Shown: piece after piece, positions 1 to 9,601 of the stretch
Layout: each line of letters opens with the position of its first letter
Numbering within the stretch: the stretch's first letter is position 1
NCBI RefSeq assembly: GCF_000143415.4
Contig: NW_003314296.1
Coordinates: 1,560,302-1,624,301, forward strand
DNA length: 64,000 nt
DNA from: Selaginella moellendorffii
Lineage: Eukaryota > Streptophyta > Lycopodiopsida > Selaginellales > Selaginellaceae
Direction: 5' to 3'
Position numbers and translations under genes: made by a program
The notes under the pieces: generated by a model
The model's input: the letters and a program-made list of their open reading frames with translations, nothing else
Told to the model about the DNA's origin: nothing
The model's database searches: none

Positions 1-650
1 CATCGCGTTGCTCACCGGCCATCCAGGGATGCAACAGCCAACAGCGTGGAGAGCAGGCTGGCCCCGGGGCTACTGATGGCGTGGCCGCGCATTTTCTCCA
101 TTGCCGATTTTGGGGGAGTGAGCGATGGGATCATGCTTAACGTGTCGTTCACATTGGCAGCTTTGGCGAGCTGGGAGGCACGACCCTCTATGTGCCGCGA
201 GGCAAATGGTCGACACGTTAAGCATGACTGCACTTGTCGCCTGTCGAGTGTTTTCTTTTGTAATGTATTTTTAGGGTTTATGAAATGGATTCGCGATCCA
301 AATCTGAGGCGCTGTGTCAATGCCGCTGGAACAAGCCACGTCCTGGTACGGTTTGTGTCAAGATCTAATTGATTTGTCTGCGCTTTCTTCTAATGTCTTC
401 CATTTTACTCTCTTTTCTTCTTCTCAAACACTTCAACTCTTAGCGTCTTTTCTTGCTGTTTTCGTTCTTTTCCTGATTTGATTTTTGCGATACTTTGTGG
501 TGTCTTTGCTCCTGAGAATCCCATCGAAAGTTTTCACTTTCTTATGCTCTGAACTTAACAGTTTTCTTTTTTCCCTTCTGCAGGAGAAATACTGGCAACG
601 AAACCATGATGCTCAAATCTCAAAGCTATTCCAATCATCTGGTACTCACC
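1..650. other. No gene recognised
   Basis: I see only short open frames with no family resemblance. A telo-box-like TAGGGTTT lies at 272-279 on the + strand, a few bases before two ATGs, and an AG with a pyrimidine tract lies near 583. A small + strand gene is therefore possible, but the phases I tried do not join into a recognisable protein. The minus-strand frame at 12-320 could be an exon of a gene leaving the window at the left edge; I cannot support it. Confidence 0.4.
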
Positions 651-1993
651 TCACACACAGGCAGTTATTTTGTAGTGCCAGTAGTGATGCTCCGGACCGT
701 AGTTTCCCATATATGCCTTGTGAGACTCGCTGTTTGGATCATCGCTGAAAAGCTCGAAGTCGCCCAGGGGCTCGGATTCGAGGTTGAAGCGCAGGTTCTT
801 AAACCTGACGACCTTGTCGTCGATGGCTACCCAGCGCTTTGCAGAGACAGAGCTGGTGAGAAGTTCGTCATCCGAGTAAACTTTAGACTGTTCCATGAGG
901 CAAACGTATAGCTCCACCACCATCCTGTCTTGTCCTTTAAACCCAGAGAAGTAAAGGTTCGTCTCCGTGTACTGCTCGAGAGGAAACACCAGCTTCTCTG
1001 GCGATGAATTTGCATCCTGGATCCAAGGTGCGAGAGCGGACTTCACCCGTAGCACAGCCGCCGCACTAACTTCACACAGAGTTCCGTTGGATCCAACGTT
1101 CGCCTTGCGTACCAGGTTGAAATGCAGGCAAGCGCGGGTTCCTCATCTCACTGGCTGCACTTCATGCTCGCAGTCAGCGAAGAAGGCGGTGTAGTTGAAG
1201 CCCGGGACGTCAAAGTCGAAAGTTTTCGTGAGGTTGCCGTGCTGATGTCGCGTAGGAAGCTGGAGTATGAGGGTGGCAAACATGCCAGGCTCCTTCTCGG
1301 TGTCTCGGTGTAGCTTGAAGTGTCCATCTTGTGAAAGAACGATAAAAGATCGATCAGTAAAAGCTTTGAACAAAATGTTCCTTCTACGAAGTATAAGAAA
1401 GACCCACGCAAAGAGAAACCAGCTATGAAACTACTTAAGTGATCGTAAGAAATCAAGCAAGGACGTAAATTAGAGTGTGTGTCCACAATCCTTGTGAAGG
1501 AAGAGAGCCTAGATCAGGCTTCCAAAGATGTCCCGGAGAAAACAAATACAGCCCAAGACTAGCCAAGAAAAAACGCAAAGAACAAACCAAAGGGTACCAA
1601 GAAAAAGAGGAAATGGAGAATACCTGAATCGTAAACCAGCAGCTTGTACAAATGGGCTTCCACCTGGATCCATCCCCAAGCCACGAACAGCAGTAGCAGC
1701 GACGGCTTGGACAGTGTCGCCGTGGAAAAATACGACAAGACTTTGCTACCATCGATCTGCCAAGCTCTTCGCACAGCCGTGTCGACCAGAGTCCGATTCC
1801 CAAGCCCATGCGGCGCCTGCTCGGCCGCTTCCTGGCGCCTAAATGCGTCGTCGAGCGATATTGGAAGCGCTACCTCACCGATTCCTTGCACGGAGATGGA
1901 GCTCGGGAGGTGATCATCGATGCTCCCTCCACACGCAAAGATTCCTGCGGCTTCTTGCGTGAGCGCTTCGCAGAGCGCCTTTCGATCGACCAT
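651..1993 (-). pseudogene. 2OG-Fe(II) oxygenase-like gene with an in-frame stop
   Basis: The product resembles the fungal/plant 2-oxoglutarate Fe(II) dioxygenase-like family with an HRDTEK...GMFATL core. Exon 1 is about 1993-1624 (start MVDRKAL) and includes VEAHLYKLLVYD. Exon 2 begins near 1327. The iron ligands are visible as H-x-D in KLHRDTEK and the distal H in FADCEHEV. Reading on from EVQPVR there is an in-frame TGA at 1145-1143. After it the same frame continues with GTRACLHFNLVRK, which holds the expected 2-oxoglutarate-binding Arg region, and stays open to the TGA at 651. The break therefore falls inside the catalytic core. It may be a recent pseudogene, an allele or a sequencing error. 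The substrate is unknown. The upstream minus-strand frame (to 2092) is probably 5' UTR. Confidence 0.6.
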
Positions 1994-2017
1994 TTGGGAA
2001 ATATTTTGTGAGCATAG

Positions 2018-2025
2018 AACCCTAA
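2018..2025 (-). promoter_or_regulatory. Telo-box-like element upstream of the oxygenase-like gene
   Basis: The minus strand reads TTAGGGTT about 25 bases before the start codon at 1993. Telo-boxes (AAACCCTA in either orientation) are common near plant transcription starts of growth-regulated genes. Function here is inferred only. Confidence 0.35.
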
Positions 2026-2235
2026 ACTCTTTCTTTCTTTCCCCTTTCTCGAGAAAGCTTCCCGCGCAAGCCTCCAAAATTAAATGTGACACGTGTACAA
2101 AGAATAAAGGTATCTTGTTTTTTTACCATTAAATCAATTGACAGAATATACTTTGTGGGTTAATCTGGTAAGAGATTTCACCTAGGCTGGTAAAAAGAAA
2201 CCATTGCTCTTCGCGTGATTACGCGGGTAGGACGC

Positions 2236-2243
2236 TAGGGTTT
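2236..2243 (+). promoter_or_regulatory. Telo-box-like element in the MFSD5-type 5' leader
   Basis: TAGGGTTT lies 40 bases before the ATG at 2284. It is the same motif and similar spacing as near two other genes in the window. Confidence 0.35.
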
Positions 2244-2283
2244 GAGGGCGCGAGCGACGCAGCGAGCGAGGTGGAGAGCGGCC

Positions 2284-4137
2284 ATGGAGACATTCTATCT
2301 CGTCGTCTTCGCGGTCCAGCTCCTCGCCGTGGCGGCGCTCGAGTTTCGCCGTGGCAGCAAGGACCGGATCGTCGCGACATCGGCCTTCAATGCCTTCAAG
2401 AACAATTACCTGGTGGTCTACTCGCTCATGATGGGTGAGTTCTTTCTCGATTTCGCCCGCATTGCGTGCTTCCAGCTCCTAGATCTCGCCAAATGCGCAC
2501 TCGGATCTCTAGATCTTAACTCTCTTCTCTCTTTCTTTCTCTCCCCCAGCGGGAGATTGGCTCCAGGGACCATACGTTTACTTCCTCTACAGCCACTATG
2601 GCTTCCAGAAGGGGGATATTGGGCGGCTCTTCATCGCTGGCTTTGGATCTTCCATGCTGTTTGGGACGATTGTGGGATCTCTCGCGGACAAATAGTAAGC
2701 TTCTTGGTTTGGATTAGAATTGGAATTCACGCTCTTTCTATGCGCAGTGGCCGGAAGCGAGCTAGCATAACGTACTGCATCACCTACATTTTGAGCTGCT
2801 TCACCAAACACTCTCCTCAGTTCCAAGTTCTCATGGTGGGAAGAATTCTTGGTGGAATTGCTACCTCGCTCCTGTTCTCGGCATTTGAGTCGTGGCTAGT
2901 TGCTGAGCACTTTAAGGTTTGTGGATTTGTCAGTACGTTGGATTGTCTGACAACTTTCTTCTTTAACTTCGCTGTGATTTTTTAGAGAGGATTCGAGGAA
3001 CAGTGGCTGTCGATGACGTTTTCTAAAGCAATCTTTCTTGGGAACGGATTGGTAGCCATACTCTCGGGGCTGGTTGCCAACAGTCTCGTCGGATCTCTCA
3101 ACTTGGGACCTGTTGCTCCTTTTGATGCCGCATCCTGCGTGCTAGCGATCGGCATGGCGGTTATCATGTTTACGTGGGCTGAGAACTACGGAGATCCTAC
3201 CGAAAGCAAGACGCTTTTGACGCAGTTCAAAGTCGCCGGGTCTGCTATCGCCTCTGGTAAGCTTTTCATGTCTTTATGCAAGCGAGAGCCTTATCTTTGG
3301 ATTCTATGTAGATGAAAAGATTGCTCTCCTAGGAGCAATCCAATCTCTCTTCGAGGGCTCCATGTACACTTTCGTCTTCCTCTGGACGCCTGCATTGAGT
3401 CCTAACGATCAGGAGATTCCGCATGGCTTCATCTTCGCCACGTTCATGCTGGCGTCTATGTTTGGGAGTTCGCTCACTTCCAAGCTCATGGCTCGCGGTC
3501 GTGTGGAAGGATACATGCAGATAGTGTTCTTAGTTTCTGCGGCAGCTCTCTTCCTCCCAGTTCTCGTTGGTGTGAGTGTTTATATGTATGCTCCGGTTGA
3601 TGTTACTGACACTGTTGATCAGTTTATGACAGAATCGGCTGGAGAAGCTACCGACTCTATCAGCACAAGCGGCCGAATTCAGATGCTCGGCTTCTGTGTT
3701 TTTGAAGCCTGCGTTGGAATTTTTTGGCCCTCGATCATGAAGATGCGCTCTCAATACATTCCAGAGGAATCCAGGAGTACAATCATGAACTTCTTCCGGA
3801 TTCCTCTTAACATCTTCGTCTGCGTGGTGCTTTACAACGTAAGTTTCTTTCTCAAGGTTTAACTTCTCCCGTGTTTTGATATCTTTGTTGTCGCTACTTT
3901 CAGGTGAGCGCATTCCCGATCACCTTCATGTTTGGAATGTGCTCCATTTTCCTTGTGATGGCTGCGGTTCTTCAGAACAGGCTGATGGTTGTGTCCGAGA
4001 AGGACAAGGCGAAAACCAGTAAGTCATTCACATCTAATCCGTAAGCTCTCTGGTTGATGATCGTTATTTCTGTAGAGCCGGTGGAGGCCTGGCCTGAGAA
4101 AGAGCATGAAACGGAAGCAGAACCCCTTAACGTCTAA
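2284..4137 (+). CDS. Molybdate-anion transporter, MFSD5-like (major facilitator superfamily)
   Basis: Seven exons give 479 residues: 2284-2434, 2550-2694, 2748-2916, 2986-3256, 3312-3838, 3904-4018 and 4076-4137. All junctions are GT-AG and the total is a multiple of three. The protein aligns along its whole length with the animal/algal/plant MFSD5 family, which takes up molybdate at membranes. Landmarks are DWLQGPYVY after TM1-2, a GRKRAS loop, the KHSPQFQVLMVGRILGG block, SAFESWLVAEH, NLGPVAPF and the IQSLFEGSMYTFVFLWTP segment in the second half. About 12 hydrophobic segments fit the MFS fold. The C terminus is short and acidic, ending EPLNV. Molybdate supply would feed molybdenum-cofactor enzymes; that role is inferred from the family. 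Confidence 0.9.
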
Positions 4138-4555
4138 CATACTCGACTTGGCAAGGAAACGTAAGAGCTTGATTTCCTCGAGGATTTCATTTCGGCCTGA
4201 TCTCATTTGTGGACAGTAGTCCCGTTTTTTCTTTTTCTTCTTTACAAAACGAGTTTTGTAGCTGTGTCATTGCAGCAGCACCACTTCTACTTGTATATGT
4301 CACTATATCGTAATACAACATTGAGCACAATTTCCTCCGTCATGGGATCATGGGGCTTACGTGAAAATGTGGAGACTTTGGTCCTTTCCTTGATTAGGCG
4401 ACGTGCGAGGGATCATGTGAGTAGTTTTCTCGCTTTGTTTTTATTCGAGGTGGCTGATCCAACTCTCCACATGCAGGAACTCTGACGATCACGTCGCGCA
4501 AAACTTTCTTCTTTCTCTCTCTCGCTCTCGGGTTTCGTGGAACAGCAAAGGTACA
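4138..4555 (+). other. Intergenic spacer between the MFSD5-type and SOD genes
   Basis: This probably holds the 3' UTR of the transporter and the promoter and leader of the SOD gene. A CT-rich run (ctttctctctctcgctctcg) at about 4511-4530 precedes the SOD ATG and resembles a plant Y-patch. I see no gene. Confidence 0.4.
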
Positions 4556-5535
4556 ATGGAAGCGTTTAGAAAAAGCGCGAGCTTGCTTCCACTTGTGGCC
4601 ATTTTGCTGGCGGAAATCCAGTGCTGTTTCGGTCAGATGTCAGGGAACGAGACGGGCCTACAGTGCTTTGGAATGCATGCTCTGATTGGTGCTGCCGAGC
4701 CGACCCCCGTGAAGGCCATCGCGTTGCTACAAGAAGCTGGCAATTCAAACGTCACTGGAGTGGTCTATTTCACACAAAACGCTACAGGAAGTAAGCTAAG
4801 CATCGCAAACTCTTTACTTTGGATCATCTCTCGAAATAACTTCACGGTTTTTCCCAGGTCATACGGCTCTGCACGGCATAATTCAAGGACTCAAACCAGG
4901 CTTACACGGCCTTCATATCCATACATCTGGCGATCTAAGCAGTGGTTGCAACGTCCTGGGTAAGAGAGCTTGTTTTTTTCTTCTCTTTGATAGAGAGCCT
5001 TAAGTCGTGCTCGACTTGACAGGTACGCACTACAATCCTTTGAACAGGAGGCATAACGACAATGTAAATATCGATCGCCATGCTGGAGATCTTGGCAACA
5101 TCCAGGCAGCCGCCAATGGTAGAAACTTTTCAGTAAAAAACCATTTTTTCTGTATCTGACTCGTGATCTCGTTGTCGCTTAGGCGTCGCCGAGTTCTTCT
5201 CTGCAAACTGTGAGGTACTTTCAAGTCTACCAGGCCTTGAGGAAGTTTCTAACTCTTGCGTGTAGATCCCACTCCGGGGAGCGAATTCCATACTCGGAAG
5301 ATCCATTGTCGTGCACGATCACGCCGACGATCTTGGGCGGAGTGAGTATGAGAGATTTTAGTGCTCGATGAGAACTTACAAGCTCTGTGTGATCGATCTT
5401 TCAGGCGGGAGTATATCTGGGAACGCTGGAGGTCCTGTTGCTTGCGGTAATTCTTTCTTGGTTCCAAGGTAGAAATTTCGGTGTTCCTACCATTTGATCT
5501 CTACAGGAATAATTGGCGTTCGCTACCACGCATAG
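4556..5535 (+). CDS. Secreted Cu/Zn superoxide dismutase
   Basis: Seven exons encode 203 residues: 4556-4790, 4858-4959, 5023-5118, 5183-5214, 5266-5341, 5405-5446 and 5507-5535. Residues 1-26 look like a signal peptide with a hydrophobic core LLPLVAILL, so the enzyme is probably apoplastic or secretory. The SOD fold is clear. Copper ligands are H98 and H100 (LHIH), H115 and H172 (VVHDH). Zinc ligands are H115, H123, H132 and D135 (RHAGDLGN). The disulfide pair is C109 and C194. One departure stands out: the GNAGGR motif reads GNAGGP, so the active-site arginine (Arg143 of human SOD1) is Pro191. Metal binding should survive, but superoxide guidance may be weaker. Confidence 0.9.
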
Positions 5536-5628
5536 ATTTCTCTTTATTTTGTTTGCTTTGTTCCCTCGTTCGCGCGCTTTTTCAAAATTTTAAATTCAAA
5601 AATATTGGTTTGCCCTAGAATAGGATGA

Positions 5629-7653
5629 ATGGTTCGCGCATCGATCAAGAGCTTTCTCGCGATCGGGAGGGCGATCGGCAGTCGCAGATCCATGGCAATG
5701 CTTGCGCCCAGCGAGACCTGGCAGCTCAATTCCTCTTCTCCATCGCCCTCTTCCCTGAACGATCTTGACGATTCGCCCGCGAGATACCAAGAACTGCTCA
5801 CCACAACAGTAGAGCGATTGCTGAGCTCCAGCCGCGCCGCAGACGCCGACACCTATCTCTCGATTCTCGCCCGGATCGCCGACGCAGGAGCTCTAGCCCA
5901 CGGCCGCCGGATCCACGCTTTCATCTCCAAACTGGGCTGTGATCCCAATCGCAACCTCACGATCGTCCTGTGCGGCGTGATCCGGATGTATGGCTGCTGT
6001 GGATCGGTCTTGGATGCGCGTGATCTCTTCGATTTCATGCCCGGGAAGGGCCCAATCGAGTGGAACACGATGCTCGTGGTGTATACCCAGAACGGGCATC
6101 TTGAGCCTGGTATGGATCTCTTGCAAAGAATGCCTCTCCAGGACGTGGTTACCTGGAACACCACCATAGCTGCGATGCTCCGGAATGGCCACGTCCGCGA
6201 GGCGAAGATAGTCTTCGATCAAATCCCCGAGAGAAGCGTCGCGAGCTGGAACACATTGATCACACACTATGCCGAGAATGGGGATTTTGGCAGAGCTAGG
6301 AGGATTTTCGAGGAGATGCTCATCGAGGGTGTGGCGCCCGGCCCAGTGACGTTCCTTGGTGCGCTGGGGAGCTGCGGGGGCGCGGCCTCTCTGCGATTTG
6401 GGCGTATGCTACACGAGCGGATCCTGGAAGCGCGGATGGAATCCAACGTCCGGGTCGCGAGCGCTATCGTGAGCATGTATGGGCGATGCGGCAGCATCGC
6501 CGAGGCGAGAGCTACCTTCGATCGACTCCCAAATCGCAACCGCGTGACTTGGAATGGGATGCTCGCAGCGTATGCACAGAACGGGCATAGCATCCAGGCG
6601 CTCGAGTTCTTCCACACGGTGATGAGGAGAGAAAGAAACATCGCTCCAAACAGGATCACCTTCCTGAGCTTGCTCGAGGCGTGCTCCAATCTCTCGGCGC
6701 TCGAGGAGGGAAGATCCATCCACTCGAGCATCAGAAACTCTCCCGGCCTGGAATCCAATCCCAAAGTCGTGAGCGCGCTCGTCACCATGTACGCGAAGTG
6801 TGGCGAGCTCCACCTCGCAAAGAAAGTCTTTGACGAGTGCCAGAGCTGGAACAAGGACGCCATAGCCTGGACCGCGATGATCCTCGCGTATGCGCGTAAC
6901 GGGCATCCCAAGGAAGCGATCAGGCTCTTGCCTCTCATGGACAGCCAAGGCATCCACACCGACAAAGTCACCTTCGTGAACATCCTCGACGCTTGCGGCA
7001 GCATCACCGACGTGAAACTCGGGAGATCTCTCCACAAACTCTTGGAGGAAGAACAGGCCGAGATGGACGTCCACCTCGGGACGAGCATCGTCGGGATGTA
7101 TGGCCGGTGTGGAAGCCTGGTTCGAGCTCGAGAGATCTTCCACAGCATGAGAGAAAAAGACACATTCACCTGGAACACGATCATCGCTGTGCACTCTCAC
7201 AACGGAGATCCTCGAGGAGCTCTCGAGTTCTTCCGGCTCATGGAGCTCCAAGGCGAGCGGCCGGATCGACTGACTTGTACGTGTGTTCTTGCGGCTTGCG
7301 GACACGCGGGGCTTGTGGCCGACGCTCGCTACCACTTTGTGAGCATGCGAGAGAGCTACGGTGTGGAGGCCGGGGTGGATCACTACGCTTGCATGGCGGA
7401 TTTGCTGGCCAGGTCCGGGAAGCTGGAACAGGCCGAGGAGTTGATCCACGCCATGCCGTTTGAGCCTCACATCCATCTCTGGACGTCGCTGCTGGGGGCT
7501 TGCAATGTTCACAAGAATGTGGAGATTGGCATCCGGGTTTCCAAGCACGTCGATGAGTTGCTCCCGGATTCTAGCTGCGGACAGGTGATGCTCCGGAATG
7601 TGCTGCTCTCGGGAACTCGAAAGTCGGGCTCGAGCGCTCTCAAAGTCTCGTGA
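5629..7653 (+). CDS. Pentatricopeptide-repeat protein, PLS class with a degenerate E region
   Basis: An intronless frame of 674 residues. The N terminus (MVRASIKSFLAIGRAIGSRRSM) is rich in Arg and Ser and suits mitochondrial or plastid targeting. Tandem PPR units of the P, L and S types follow, with repeated signatures such as WNTMLVVYTQNGH, SMYGRCGSIAEAR and WTAMILAYARNGH. Near the end comes an E-type block (HYACMADLLARSGKLEQAEELIHAMPFEP, LWTSLLGACNVH). Such proteins bind organellar RNA, usually for editing, splicing or stability. After LLPDSSCGQVML the usual E-motif tail is replaced by an unrelated 19-residue end. No E+ or DYW domain follows, so the gene may be C-terminally truncated. The RNA target is unknown. 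Confidence 0.88.
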   Translation: MVRASIKSFLAIGRAIGSRRSMAMLAPSETWQLNSSSPSPSSLNDLDDSPARYQELLTTTVERLLSSSRAADADTYLSILARIADAGALAHGRRIHAFISKLGCDPNRNLTIVLCGVIRMYGCCGSVLDARDLFDFMPGKGPIEWNTMLVVYTQNGHLEPGMDLLQRMPLQDVVTWNTTIAAMLRNGHVREAKIVFDQIPERSVASWNTLITHYAENGDFGRARRIFEEMLIEGVAPGPVTFLGALGSCGGAASLRFGRMLHERILEARMESNVRVASAIVSMYGRCGSIAEARATFDRLPNRNRVTWNGMLAAYAQNGHSIQALEFFHTVMRRERNIAPNRITFLSLLEACSNLSALEEGRSIHSSIRNSPGLESNPKVVSALVTMYAKCGELHLAKKVFDECQSWNKDAIAWTAMILAYARNGHPKEAIRLLPLMDSQGIHTDKVTFVNILDACGSITDVKLGRSLHKLLEEEQAEMDVHLGTSIVGMYGRCGSLVRAREIFHSMREKDTFTWNTIIAVHSHNGDPRGALEFFRLMELQGERPDRLTCTCVLAACGHAGLVADARYHFVSMRESYGVEAGVDHYACMADLLARSGKLEQAEELIHAMPFEPHIHLWTSLLGACNVHKNVEIGIRVSKHVDELLPDSSCGQVMLRNVLLSGTRKSGSSALKVS

Positions 7654-8869
7654 AGATGTTTGGTTCATTGCCAACTCTCGGGTAAAGTTCCTTTCTTTGT
7701 TCTTTTTTCTCCTGTGTTAACACAAGATCGTTTGTTCAGGGAGAGATTCTTTTCGAGGAGAAGATCATGGTGCTGAGGATCATCGGTAAGTTTTTGTTTC
7801 TTCTTTTTGCAATCACAGGCCGATATTGAGCATTAGAAAGAGGTCAGCTTTATTGTTGTTCTTCTTCTTTACTTCTTCTAACAGCAAGCTCTTTTCTCAG
7901 ACGAAGCGTAAGAAGCAAAGCTTTATGGGCTAGTGGCAAGGATAAAGTCTTATACTCCAACACAGTGAGCACTTTCTTTCATACTTCCAAGTTACTAACG
8001 TAAGCCACTTTACTTTTTCACAGTTCTTCATGCTCAATACTTCACAGATTTGGTCCATCAAACGAGGATAGTTTTTACTCAACAGGAGGAGCTCACTACT
8101 CAGAGATTTCGCTGGAGAGTGAATCAGCGAGTGAGTTCTTTTCTATAATTTAAGAAGATCATGGTGATCAGTGATCAGTGAGCATTGAATTCAACTTTCT
8201 ATACTTCCACTCACGCGCAATCAGCTTTGTGCAGGACTTTCATGAATTCGCAGCTTCCATCCTTTTGACTCTCACTCAAGCTCACGAGATCTTCCTCGAG
8301 GTACCAAAATCTAGCTCTTGTGATCATGTGTCCGCCGTTTAAAGCATTGTTTTCTCGTCGCAGGCAAAGATCTTTCGATGGTCAGAAAGCCAAGATATCT
8401 CACACCATTTTTTGAGGCGTGCGTAGAGCCAGAGCTCCAATCTTTTGGACGAGCCCAACTTACGCACGCTGCTCATCCATCCTCGTCTCTCATTCAAGTG
8501 TAAGCGTTTGGAAAGTGAGGCTCCCGCTTCACTTCCGGTTTTACGTCAAGCTCTCGCACAAACGACGAAGACGTGTAATCATAACTCTCACATATACGTC
8601 GTAGCATTCAAGGGGCGAGGACCATGGAGGCCGTGAGATCGATCGATCCATCACGGGCTTCGTTTGGGCTGTCCACTTCAGACATCTCGACTTCATGTTA
8701 AGTGTTTCAGGATAGAATCCCCACAACTCCCACTTCTTAACATGACACGAAGGAGAGAGACGTTTGAAATATTTTTAATTTTATTACTTGGTAAATAAAA
8801 TTATTAGAACATACTTATTCTTAATACATTAGCAATATAAATTAATTACATAATTAGCATATAATGTAA
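7654..8869 (+). other. Spacer downstream of the PPR gene; possible spliced 3' UTR
   Basis: No protein family is recognised. Several good donor/acceptor pairs (for example a donor at about 7785 and acceptors near 7740 and 8020) suggest that a 3' UTR or non-coding transcript with short introns is possible. From about 8760 the sequence becomes AT-rich up to the tRNA. Confidence 0.35.
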
Positions 8870-8943
8870 GCTAGAGTAGCTCAGTTGGTTAGAGCATGTG
8901 GCTGTTAACCACAGGGTCAAAGGTTCAAATCCTCTCTCTAGCG
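8870..8943 (+). tRNA. tRNA-Asn (GTT anticodon)
   Basis: A 74-base cloverleaf. The acceptor stem GCTAGAG pairs with CTCTAGC, with discriminator G. The D stem is GCTC/GAGC, and the anticodon stem TGTGG/CCACA carries CTGTTAA, with GTT at 8904-8906. The T arm is AAAGG-TTCAAAT-CCTCT and has one A-C mismatch. It is of the nuclear plant type, not the chloroplast one, with no intron and no encoded CCA. The A box (TAGCTCAGTTGG) and B box (GGTTCAAATCC) are intact. Confidence 0.92.
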
Positions 8944-8983
8944 ATTAGTATTAACTGTTATTACAAATTAATACAAACTAGTA

Positions 8984-8985
<2 letters not shown>

Positions 8986-9021
<36 letters not shown>
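8986..9021 (+). repeat. (ATT)n microsatellite
   Basis: About a dozen perfect ATT units just downstream of the tRNA gene. Confidence 0.9.
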
Positions 9022-9601
9022 GCTATTAATAATACAGAAATTGTCTGATTGATACTTTGACCAGCATGGTCAGCTGAAGCTGGGAATGAAGATAAAACAA
9101 AGAAAAAAACTAGATAAGATCAGAACCATGAGATTTTTAAATGAAGGAATGGGACTGGAAAAATTCCATGGTTGAATTAAAATCACTGAAAATCACATGC
9201 TGTCACTGTGGAGATGAGCCTCATGTTAACTGATGATTCCATGTGAGAAATGAATGTGAGAGAGGTGCAGCACTACATGTGACTGTGATCTCCACTGCCA
9301 CAAAAATTATCTAGGATTAAAAAACAGGGCTTTGGAAACAGAACTAAATCCTTCTCCGGAAAGCCAGCCGGAATCTTTGGAGTTCACTGTGCCGACACAC
9401 TGCGAAAGCAAAGAAAAATCATAAAACAAAGCTTGAAAGATCTGCAATCCAATCCGTAACAAGTTATAGATGATCTTGTCGAGAATCAAGCTAATGTGTA
9501 GAGAAAAGCCTGCAATGAACGAATTGATTGAATCGAGGAAAAAAACACGTTACCATCAACAAGAACTTGCTCCTCTCTCTCTCTCTATCTGTGTTACACT
9601 A
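9022..9601. other. Spacer between the microsatellite and the remorin gene
   Basis: No gene is recognised. The right part (from about 9300) probably holds the remorin 3' UTR. A (CT)n run lies at about 9573-9587. Confidence 0.4.

Noticed and set aside
6267..7674. Long minus-strand frames opposite the PPR gene
   Set aside because: Shadow frames of a GC-rich gene; the translation has no family resemblance, while the + strand is a clear PPR protein.
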